Translations under genes and position numbers: made by a program
Assembly: GCA_015523575.1 (NCBI GenBank)
Contig: WAJZ01000110.1
Location: 1 to 8,653, forward strand
Direction: 5' to 3'
Origin: Candidatus Hestiella acidicharens
Lineage (GTDB): Archaea > Thermoproteota > Thermoprotei_A > Sulfolobales > Acidilobaceae
DNA length: 8,653 nucleotides
In this document: in pieces, positions 1 to 5,373 of the stretch
Numbering within the stretch: position 1 is the stretch's first letter
Layout: every line of letters starts with the position of its first letter
Notes under the pieces: model-generated
What the model was told of the DNA's origin: nothing
The model's database searches: none
What the model saw: the letters and a program-made list of their open reading frames with translations, nothing else

Positions 1-18
1 ATCTAACATTTATTCTGT

Positions 19-31
19 GAAAATAATATTA
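19..31 (+). promoter_or_regulatory. Putative BRE/TATA promoter of the DUF2797 gene
   Basis: A GAAA stretch runs into AATAATATTA, which resembles an archaeal BRE plus TATA box. Its centre near 26 predicts transcription start at about 52, a few bases before the ATG at 58. This favours ATG 58 over the TTG at 40. It is inferred from sequence and spacing only, and the window edge hides what lies upstream. Confidence 0.35.
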
Positions 32-57
32 CCCCGCTGTTGTACAAAGCCTATGGG

Positions 58-954
58 ATGGTGGAAAGAACCATACTTAGGCTTGTCAAAAAAGGCATCG
101 TAAAGGAAGGAATAGAAAAAATAGAGGCAGGAAAAGGAACTTTGTTAGATGAGGGCACTTTTTCTATAAAAAGCTATGAGCTCCGCGTAGAGTACCTCCT
201 CCTACAAGAAATGGGCTATTCCGAAGTCTACGAGTATAACGGAGAAGTTACCTTTTCATACAGGCCATGGAATAAGTATTGCAAGTGGCACAATGGTCCC
301 ATAGAAGAGGCTGATGATCCTAGAAAAAGGCTTTACTGCCCTGTGGCCGCAGATGGTTTTTGCAGAAAGCATAAGAGTAGCGAGAGGGCACTCTATGACT
401 TCTGCCTGTCTTATAGAGGGGAGAAGGCGTTAGAGGCTTGTAGAGAGGTAGACAAGAGGGTAAAGGGCGAATACATAGTTTACCTCCTAGACCATGGTGA
501 GAAAAAACCGAAGGTAGGTACTACTAGGAAGTTCAGGCTTGTGGAAAGGATAGCAGAGCAGCCCCATATAGTCGCCGCTGGCGTTTATGTTACTGATAGC
601 ATCTATAGAGCAAGGCTCATGGAGATCAATATTGCAAAAACGGGGCTTGCTAGCGAGCTTTGGAGGCACAAGTGGATCTCGGCTGATCTTTACACCTCTA
701 TAATAAGGTTCAGGAAATCTCTTGAAGCCATTAAAAAAGAGCTAGGGTTAAGCAATGATATACAGATGTTCAGGGTCAAGAAACCCATAAGCGCTACGCC
801 ACTTAAGGAAGAAAAGGTAGAAGGGGAGGAGTTTAGTATAATGAATTCTTGGGGAGGCTATGTAATGTTGAAGAAAGATGGTAGGATCATTATATATCCA
901 GAAAAGCAGATTCTCAACACAGATGCTCTCTTGGTGAAAAAGCTTAAATTATAG
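58..954 (+). CDS. DUF2797 family protein (zinc-binding, GIY-YIG-like core)
   Basis: A 298-residue soluble protein of the DUF2797 family, whose function is unknown. I recognise it by a Cys/His cluster (C75, H78, C94, C102, H105, C116) that probably binds zinc, followed by the family motif PKVGTTR at 151-157. The stretch 139-191 reads like a reduced GIY-YIG fold: VYL at 141-143, KVG at 152-154, an arginine-rich helix (R157, R160, R164) and a glutamate in RLMEI (E189). That relation is my inference. The C-terminal 50 residues look like a separate small beta-rich extension. The reading frame is closed upstream by TAA at 4-6, so the gene is complete. TTG at 40 would add six residues, but ATG 58 fits the promoter spacing better. 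The nucleotidyltransferase gene follows closely on the same strand. Confidence 0.75.
   Translation: MVERTILRLVKKGIVKEGIEKIEAGKGTLLDEGTFSIKSYELRVEYLLLQEMGYSEVYEYNGEVTFSYRPWNKYCKWHNGPIEEADDPRKRLYCPVAADGFCRKHKSSERALYDFCLSYRGEKALEACREVDKRVKGEYIVYLLDHGEKKPKVGTTRKFRLVERIAEQPHIVAAGVYVTDSIYRARLMEINIAKTGLASELWRHKWISADLYTSIIRFRKSLEAIKKELGLSNDIQMFRVKKPISATPLKEEKVEGEEFSIMNSWGGYVMLKKDGRIIIYPEKQILNTDALLVKKLKL
943..951 (+). promoter_or_regulatory. Putative TATA box of the nucleotidyltransferase gene
   Basis: CTTAAATTA, preceded by the purine-rich GAAAAAG, lies in the last codons of the DUF2797 gene. A start 26-27 nt downstream falls at about 973, leaving no leader or about ten bases. Cotranscription with the upstream gene is equally possible, since no T-tract separates them. 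Confidence 0.3.
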
Positions 955-982
955 GCGTTCTTATTATGAACTGGTGGTGCTT

Positions 983-1711
983 TTGGAGTTTACCGTTGTA
1001 ATACCAGCCGGCGGAGAAGGTTCTAGGTTCAGGCCCTACACAGACATCGTGCCAAAGCCTATGATACCGCTGGGAGAGGATGAAAGGCCAATACTAGATT
1101 ATATAGTTAGGCACTTAGCTAAGAAAGGTTCAAAAAGGATAGTACTCCTCGTAAACTACAAGTGGAGGTACATAAAGAACTATTTTAATGATGGGAGTAG
1201 GTATAACATTATGCTAGACTATAGCGTCGATGACGGCACTTATAGCAATACTGGCGGTTCCCTTCTTAAAGCGTATAAGGAGGGTTTAATAAAAGGCGAC
1301 GTAATCCTTATATGGTATGGAGACATTATAGCAAACCTAGATCCCGTGGAACTCATAGGTTTTCACCAAAGAGAAGGGGCAGATGCTGTGCTGGTTATTG
1401 CTGATAGGTACCAAATACCAGTAGGACTTGCAGAAGTTGATAATGAGAAAAATGTAAAGAGGCTTAGAGAAAAGCCTTGGCTGAACATAATGGTTACCAT
1501 AGGTGTTCTGACACTTAAGCCTTCAGTTCTAGATGGGATAGAGGGAAAACTAGGTACTAAATTCGACTTAATGGGCGACCTCATACCCCATATGATAGAA
1601 AGCGGCAAAAAAGTAAAGAGCTTCCTCTACAGCTGCGAGTGGCTAGATGTTGGAAGCCTGGAGAGGTATAAGAAAATAGACTCTTCCTTATTAAACAAGG
1701 TTATTCGTTGA
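983..1711 (+). CDS. Sugar-1-phosphate nucleotidyltransferase
   Basis: A Rossmann-like nucleotidyltransferase that joins a sugar 1-phosphate to an NTP, giving an NDP-sugar and pyrophosphate for glycan or glycosylation pathways. Numbering from TTG 983 (242 residues), it has the signature loop PAGGEGSRFRP at 8-18 with PKPM at 24-27, a TGG nucleotide-contact segment near 90-92, the metal-binding GD at 113-114 after a hydrophobic strand, REKPW at 162-166, and WLDVGS with D222 near the end. It stops after the catalytic domain: there is no C-terminal hexapeptide-repeat domain, so it is a short RfbA/GMPP-like form. The sugar and nucleotide (glucose/dTTP, mannose/GTP or UTP) cannot be decided from sequence. 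TTG 983 has GGTGG at 973-977 five bases ahead and gives the usual N-terminus; GTG 974 would add three residues. Its end overlaps the convergent dehydratase small subunit by 11 bp. Confidence 0.85.
   Translation: MEFTVVIPAGGEGSRFRPYTDIVPKPMIPLGEDERPILDYIVRHLAKKGSKRIVLLVNYKWRYIKNYFNDGSRYNIMLDYSVDDGTYSNTGGSLLKAYKEGLIKGDVILIWYGDIIANLDPVELIGFHQREGADAVLVIADRYQIPVGLAEVDNEKNVKRLREKPWLNIMVTIGVLTLKPSVLDGIEGKLGTKFDLMGDLIPHMIESGKKVKSFLYSCEWLDVGSLERYKKIDSSLLNKVIR
1607..1612 (-). terminator. Possible T-tract terminator for the minus-strand dehydratase operon
   Basis: Six consecutive A on the plus strand read as T6 on the minus strand, about 90 nt past the stop of the dehydratase small subunit and inside the antisense of the nucleotidyltransferase gene. 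It is the clearest oligo-T in that stretch. Archaeal termination often uses oligo-T without a hairpin, but one short tract is weak evidence. Confidence 0.25.
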
Positions 1712-2078
1712 CAAGCACCAAGCCTTCCTTTACAATTATAAGATCGCCATCCTTTATTGTCTTCAAATCCTTTATGCTTATTCCATCGACGAGTGGAATT
1801 CCTGAAAGTACACAACCAGCAACTATTATTGGTTCTGAAGATGACATAATTATTGCTTTCGGCGAGACGTTATTCATCTTCAATGCATATATTATATATG
1901 AACCCACCGTGCTCCCTCTAGGTTTGTAAGAAACCAAGATCTTATCCCTTAGGCTCCTTCCGTCAAAGAGCATTCCTGTTTCAGGATCAACGTCTCCATA
2001 GAAGCTTATCTCATTTACAACAACAGCTTCTCCCTCAGCAAAACCCTTAACCAACGCCCTACCTTTGAAGGCTACCAT
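1701..2078 (-). CDS. Phosphomevalonate dehydratase small subunit (aconitase X small subunit, DUF126)
   Basis: A 125-residue swivelling-domain protein of the DUF126 family. With the large subunit it forms the aconitase-X enzyme that in many archaea dehydrates (R)-5-phosphomevalonate to trans-anhydromevalonate 5-phosphate in the modified mevalonate pathway. It shows KGFAEGEAVV at 11-20, the FYGDVDPETG segment at 26-35, and the conserved PRGSTVGSY loop at 53-61, whose serine S56 is the expected active-site residue. A final GD turn at 111-112 is also typical. The start ATG at 2078 overlaps the large-subunit stop by 7 bp. GGACGTGAT at 2085-2093, minus strand, matches the archaeal ribosome site at eight of nine bases with six bases of spacing. 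A longer frame exists upstream but runs through the large-subunit gene and adds nothing family-like. The gene ends in a tail-to-tail overlap with the nucleotidyltransferase gene. Confidence 0.9.
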   Translation of the reverse strand: MVAFKGRALVKGFAEGEAVVVNEISFYGDVDPETGMLFDGRSLRDKILVSYKPRGSTVGSYIIYALKMNNVSPKAIIMSSSEPIIVAGCVLSGIPLVDGISIKDLKTIKDGDLIIVKEGLVLVNE

Positions 2079-3268
2079 TTCTCTATCACGTCCTTCAACT
2101 CCCTTATTGAAAGCAGGGAGACCTTTATACCCCTCTTGCTCAAGTAATATAAGGACTTGTAGCTGTTTGTTGCTACCCTTAAGCCCTTGTACCCAAAGGG
2201 GCTCACAACCAAGCAAGTATCCCCAATAAGCCTCACCCCATGGCTCCTCAGGATCCCTATCGTCTCCTTACCTAGCCTAGCTATAGTGTCCCTAGAGGTA
2301 GTTACGACTATCTTTCCATCAAATTTCCTCTTCGTTGCCTTTAGTTGCGAAGCTATTACCCTTAAGTCATCAACGCCAGCGTGGGGACAACCAAAGTATA
2401 TTAAGTCTGGTCTCTCCTTTATGCCCAGCTCTTCTCTCCTGCTCTCGATTTCCTTCCTATATACCATTTCCTTCTTCAATTCCCCTTTTTTTACTCTGCC
2501 TCTAGTTATCCCATTTATGTAGACCATTGCTATGTTTCCGGCAGCTCCTAGCGCAGCCAAGAACTCTCTTAATGAGATTTCATCAAGGTCTATATCAAGG
2601 TACGGCGGATTTATACCTTCATGTATGCTGGCAATTATTTCTCCCAATACGCCGTAGTCCGCTTCATCCATATTGCTTTTATTGTCTAAAACGTATTCTA
2701 CTCTGGGAACCCTGTTTTCCTCTAAATGCAAACCATAGTAATAAGTTTTCCCAGTAATGGCTGCCATAAGAGACATAGGCCCCCCTTCCCTGTTGGTTTT
2801 TAGACCCAAGACTGTGTTTGCGTAGAGAACGGCGTTTGATTCCCCCCAAGCAACGCTTGTGCCCTCCTTTATTGAAGTAACTTGCGGGAGGTAATAGGGG
2901 GTGCATGAAAGGGTTAGGTCTGCCCCCATCGCCTTGAGCGACGTTAATATATTATATTGATGTCTTACATAGCCTTCATCTATTGTCGCGTAAGGTATTG
3001 ATGAAGGGTCTTCAAGGTCAAAGCCTATTGGATTGACCGTGGTCTTAACGGAAAACCTTACGCCTGAATCAGCAAAGCTTTTTATTAATTCTTCTCCATG
3101 CCTACCAATGTTTCTATACGAGACTCCAGAGATGTGTGCATGCTCTATATTTACAAGCCTTTCTGCTCCAAGCGATTCGCCTACCTTTACTATAACTTCT
3201 AAGGCCTTTGCCTTGGCCCAGCCCTCTTCGCCACCTAAAATCCTTTCCTCTTCCTTCGTTAAATACAT
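2072..3268 (-). CDS. Phosphomevalonate dehydratase large subunit (aconitase X large subunit, DUF521)
   Basis: A 398-residue catalytic subunit of the aconitase-X family. It should hold a [4Fe-4S] cluster through three cysteines, seen here in SCTPYY (C122), YFGCPH (C294) and GDTCLV (C352). Other family marks are the N-terminal MYLTKEEE, HAHISGVSY at 43-51, TTVNPIGFD at 76-84, WGESNAV at 141-147 and REGGPMSLM at 160-168. Split large and small subunits in archaea are established as phosphomevalonate dehydratase, while related bacterial enzymes act on cis-3-hydroxyproline. The archaeal context favours the former. ATG 3268 was chosen because the protein then begins with the usual family N-terminus. 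The frame stays open up to TTG 3292, but that would overlap the previous gene. GGGGT at 3276-3280 (minus strand) may be its ribosome site. The gene lies 11 nt after the HhH/Fe-S gene and is probably cotranscribed with it. Confidence 0.93.
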   Translation of the reverse strand: MYLTKEEERILGGEEGWAKAKALEVIVKVGESLGAERLVNIEHAHISGVSYRNIGRHGEELIKSFADSGVRFSVKTTVNPIGFDLEDPSSIPYATIDEGYVRHQYNILTSLKAMGADLTLSCTPYYLPQVTSIKEGTSVAWGESNAVLYANTVLGLKTNREGGPMSLMAAITGKTYYYGLHLEENRVPRVEYVLDNKSNMDEADYGVLGEIIASIHEGINPPYLDIDLDEISLREFLAALGAAGNIAMVYINGITRGRVKKGELKKEMVYRKEIESRREELGIKERPDLIYFGCPHAGVDDLRVIASQLKATKRKFDGKIVVTTSRDTIARLGKETIGILRSHGVRLIGDTCLVVSPFGYKGLRVATNSYKSLYYLSKRGIKVSLLSIRELKDVIEKW

Positions 3269-3279
3269 GTCCTCTACCC

Positions 3280-4269
3280 CTAGTACCACCAATTTTCAGC
3301 TACCTTGAGTTCCTTCACCATATATCTCTTATTCGAACTAGCCTTACATTTCTTTACAAATATGCAACCATGTTCGCAGAAGGATCTTGGGCAGCCTTCG
3401 TTGCATGAAAGACAACTTGGTTTTTCCTCTGTACAGCAATTCCTGCCAAAGCTCCAAAATATGTCATCTAAGATGAAGGGATCGATCCCGGAGAACTGCG
3501 AGAGAAGCCTATAGGCCTCTCTGGCTTCATACCTTATTAAAGCATCTTCATCCTTAGAGAAGCTTAAACCTAATGCCATCCTCTCAAGCGTAGCTTCATC
3601 CGCAGTTAGCATACCTATCCTGAAGGCTACCCTAACCAAATGATTGTCTATAGGAAGCTGCTTGTTATACGGGTCGTTTATCTTTAACACCGATCTCCTC
3701 TCCAAGAACTTGGCCAGCAGGAAAGCCTTCTTCTCAACAGGATCTTGGTATGCCTTAAAAACCTTCAGCAGGTCTATAAAACCATCATTGGTACCCTTCC
3801 TGAGAAAGCCTTGCGATTCTACTATAATATCAAAGGGGTCCGAGTAGAGCTTGGTGAGCTTTATCCCTAAATCTCTTAACAAGGACGTCCTTATCCTAAT
3901 GTCATCTGGATAAATCCTTTTTCCCCTACTCTCTACAGAAAGCCATGACCTAACGTCTTCCTCCTTTATAGAAGATAGTTTTTCTGGATAAAAGAATGAT
4001 GGATCATCTTTAAACTTTATGGAACCGAGCCTATATAATACTTCGGAGCCCCTTAAGTGCTTTCCTTCGATAACGCCTTCAATTTCTTTTCCTCTATGGA
4101 TCAACCTGTGATCCATGGAGACCATAACAAGGAAATACATAAATATGTCTCTTTTTGATGAGTTCTGAGGGGGGTAGTAGTCTTCATCGTCAAACGTATC
4201 TACGCTATATTTTAAGTTGCTAAGCACTAAGGAAACCTCTCTTATCCTTTCCTCATCTATCCCTATCAT
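3280..4269 (-). CDS. Divergent HhH-GPD DNA-glycosylase-like protein with C-terminal Fe-S cysteines
   Basis: A 329-residue protein that resembles the endonuclease III/AGOG glycosylase superfamily but fits no subfamily I can name. LPIDNHLVRVAFRIG at 205-219 parallels the VDTHVxRVxxRLG segment around the catalytic aspartate of endonuclease III, giving D208 as counterpart. K181 in VEKKAFLLAKF lies 27 residues earlier and could match the catalytic lysine, but the classic hairpin LPGVG is absent. The tail has eight cysteines (278, 279, 286, 289, 293, 298, 302, 308); C279-X6-C286-X2-C289 has the spacing of the endonuclease III [4Fe-4S] loop. The first 120 residues, with PPQNSS at 33-38 and VSMDHR at 50-55, are unassigned. 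ATG 4269 was chosen because the open frame further upstream runs through the divergent promoter and codes a low-quality leader. A base-excision repair or nucleoside-cleaving role is only inferred. It is first in the dehydratase operon. Confidence 0.7.
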   Translation of the reverse strand: MIGIDEERIREVSLVLSNLKYSVDTFDDEDYYPPQNSSKRDIFMYFLVMVSMDHRLIHRGKEIEGVIEGKHLRGSEVLYRLGSIKFKDDPSFFYPEKLSSIKEEDVRSWLSVESRGKRIYPDDIRIRTSLLRDLGIKLTKLYSDPFDIIVESQGFLRKGTNDGFIDLLKVFKAYQDPVEKKAFLLAKFLERRSVLKINDPYNKQLPIDNHLVRVAFRIGMLTADEATLERMALGLSFSKDEDALIRYEAREAYRLLSQFSGIDPFILDDIFWSFGRNCCTEEKPSCLSCNEGCPRSFCEHGCIFVKKCKASSNKRYMVKELKVAENWWY

Positions 4270-4300
4270 ATGCCCTCTTGTAAGTAAGCGTTGGGAAGGG

Positions 4301-4307
4301 ATAAAAG
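4301..4307 (-). promoter_or_regulatory. Putative TATA box of the HhH/Fe-S and dehydratase operon
   Basis: On the minus strand this reads CTTTTAT after AG-rich sequence. Its centre near 4304 predicts a start at about 4278, leaving a nine-base leader that contains GAGGG before ATG 4269. It sits back to back with the promoter of the plus-strand small gene. Inferred from motif and spacing. Confidence 0.4.
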
Positions 4308-4314
4308 CTGAAAA

Positions 4315-4323
4315 TAATTTTAG
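4315..4323 (+). promoter_or_regulatory. Putative TATA box of the small winged-helix-like gene
   Basis: TAATTTTAG preceded by the A-rich GAAAA predicts transcription start at about 4344. The AGGTGGAG at 4342-4349 would then be at the very 5' end of the message. The two divergent start codons are only 86 bp apart, so both promoters share this short region and could be controlled together. Confidence 0.3.
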
Positions 4324-4355
4324 GTTGTATGCAATCAGAGTAGGTGGAGTTGGGA

Positions 4356-4631
4356 ATGGAGGAATGGATGCTAGAAGCCTCTGAAATAATGGAAAGGGCA
4401 AGGAATTTGAGTAAGGAAGAGAAGATAGCATTTAAGTACTTCATGGAGTGCATCTCTGTCGGTGACATAAGGGCCTTTTCCGACCTCCTAAGGAAAGGAA
4501 TAAAGAGGCCCGAAGAAGTAGTCTCTTCCCTCTTAGACAAAAGGCTCATAGAAAGGGGATTTAACTGCTTTAACATACCATACCCCTTAAGGATTTACAT
4601 TTTAAGGAAAGGAGTTCCAAACTTAGACTAA
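4356..4631 (+). CDS. Small conserved-looking protein with winged-helix-like pattern
   Basis: A 91-residue soluble protein that I do not recognise as a named family. The helical pattern suggests a winged helix: a charged N-terminal helix to about 32, VGDIRAFSDLLRKG at 35-48, a candidate recognition helix RPEEVVSSLLDKRL at 51-64, and a short strand-turn-strand wing (ERGFNCFNIPYPLR, 66-79). There is one cysteine in the core segment (C31) and one in the wing (C71). A nucleic-acid-binding or regulatory role would fit this shape but is inferred. ATG 4356 was chosen because AGGTGGAG at 4342-4349 is well placed ahead of it; GTG 4344 or TTG 4350 would add four or two residues. It is divergent from the HhH/Fe-S gene and is followed after 43 bases by the nucleoside phosphorylase, which seems to have its own promoter. 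Confidence 0.7.
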   Translation: MEEWMLEASEIMERARNLSKEEKIAFKYFMECISVGDIRAFSDLLRKGIKRPEEVVSSLLDKRLIERGFNCFNIPYPLRIYILRKGVPNLD

Positions 4632-4634
4632 AGG

Positions 4635-4642
4635 CTTTATAT
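4635..4642 (+). promoter_or_regulatory. Putative TATA box of the nucleoside phosphorylase gene
   Basis: CTTTATAT lies just after the stop of the small gene at 4631. A start 26-27 nt downstream falls near 4665, immediately before the GAGGT at 4666-4670 that serves ATG 4675. The box, leader and ribosome site fit together, which also argues against the TTG at 4642 as start codon. Confidence 0.45.
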
Positions 4643-4674
4643 TGTTAGTTTTATCTTCAATTACTGAGGTTGAC

Positions 4675-5373
4675 ATGAAAAAAGCATACCACATAGTAGC
4701 TAAAAGGGTACCGGAATCCGTGATCCTTACAGGAGATCCTGAGAGGGCGAGGCTACTCTCCGGCCTCTTAGATAGAAAGAAATTAATAAACAAGGCAAGG
4801 GGGCTCTATGTATACAAGGGATATTACAAAGACCTCGAAGTTGCCATATCGGTTCATGGTATTGGTGGGCCAAGCACTGCCATAACCCTAGAGGAGCTCA
4901 TAAGGCTTGGTGGGAAGAGGTTCATTAGGATTGGGAGCGCTGGAAGCCTTAGAGAAGATTTAAAACCAGGAGAGATAGTTGTGCCAAGCGGCGTTGGTTA
5001 TTTTAACAACTCATCCTTGGGTATGTATGTAAAGGATTTTTGCTTTCCTGCATCCCCAAACCTAGACCTTACAGTAGGTATTGAAAGACACCTAAAGGAA
5101 AAGGGGTACCCTTTTGTTAGGGGCCCTATTTTTTCAAGCGACTCTTTCTATGCAGAAGAAAAATACATTGATAGGCTAAGGAAAGCAGGTTTTATAGCCG
5201 TGGAGATGGAGTGCTCGACAATATTAGTCTTGTCCCAAATGAGGGGAGCTAGGTCTTCTTGTTTGCTTTTAGTATCTAATTATGCGCACAAAAAAGAAGG
5301 GATTGAATTAAGTGAAAAGTTCTTGGAAATGGGTACCATAGCCTTGGATACCCTTATTGAAACAAAAAACTAG
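4675..5373 (+). CDS. Nucleoside phosphorylase, uridine/purine phosphorylase family
   Basis: A 232-residue enzyme of the PNP/UDP phosphorylase superfamily, which splits nucleosides with phosphate into base and ribose 1-phosphate for salvage. It shows the phosphate loop TGDPERA at 19-25, HGIGGPS at 61-67, RIGSAGS at 85-91 with phosphate-binding R85, FSSDSFY at 153-159, and the ribose-binding VEMEC at 176-180. FSSDSFY is close to the uridine phosphorylase type. The position where purine enzymes carry a catalytic aspartate (VSD) reads VSN here (N202), and the Gln-x-Arg uracil pair of bacterial uridine phosphorylase is not evident after FYAEEKY. The preferred base is therefore open; uridine phosphorylase-like is the best guess. 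ATG 4675 was chosen for its GAGGT four bases ahead; a TTG at 4642 would add eleven atypical residues. The end overlaps the convergent permease gene by 4 bp. Confidence 0.85.
   Translation: MKKAYHIVAKRVPESVILTGDPERARLLSGLLDRKKLINKARGLYVYKGYYKDLEVAISVHGIGGPSTAITLEELIRLGGKRFIRIGSAGSLREDLKPGEIVVPSGVGYFNNSSLGMYVKDFCFPASPNLDLTVGIERHLKEKGYPFVRGPIFSSDSFYAEEKYIDRLRKAGFIAVEMECSTILVLSQMRGARSSCLLLVSNYAHKKEGIELSEKFLEMGTIALDTLIETKN
5360..5369 (-). terminator. Oligo-T terminator of the amino-acid permease gene
   Basis: Read on the minus strand, TTTTTTGTTT follows the permease stop codon directly, with no base between. Such T-tracts are the usual archaeal intrinsic terminators and need no hairpin. The tract lies within the last codons of the convergent nucleoside phosphorylase gene, where it encodes the Glu-Thr-Lys-Asn tail. 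Confidence 0.5.

Noticed and set aside
2079..2216. In-frame extension of the dehydratase small subunit up to 2216
   Set aside because: It lies wholly within the large-subunit gene, adds 46 residues unlike the family, and a strong ribosome site precedes the internal ATG at 2078.
2187..2522. Plus-strand open frame of 111 codons inside the dehydratase large-subunit gene
   Set aside because: It has no ribosome site and a shadow-like composition rich in Ser, Leu and Pro, and the opposite strand codes a clear known protein.
4270..4431. N-terminal extension of the HhH/Fe-S protein up to 4431
   Set aside because: The extra 54 residues are proline-rich, cross the divergent promoter and overlap the small plus-strand gene; ATG 4269 gives a compact start.
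4253..4576. Minus-strand open frame of 107 codons opposite the small winged-helix-like gene
   Set aside because: It runs over the shared promoter and the first codons of the HhH/Fe-S gene in another frame; the plus-strand frame has a good ribosome site and a coherent helix pattern.
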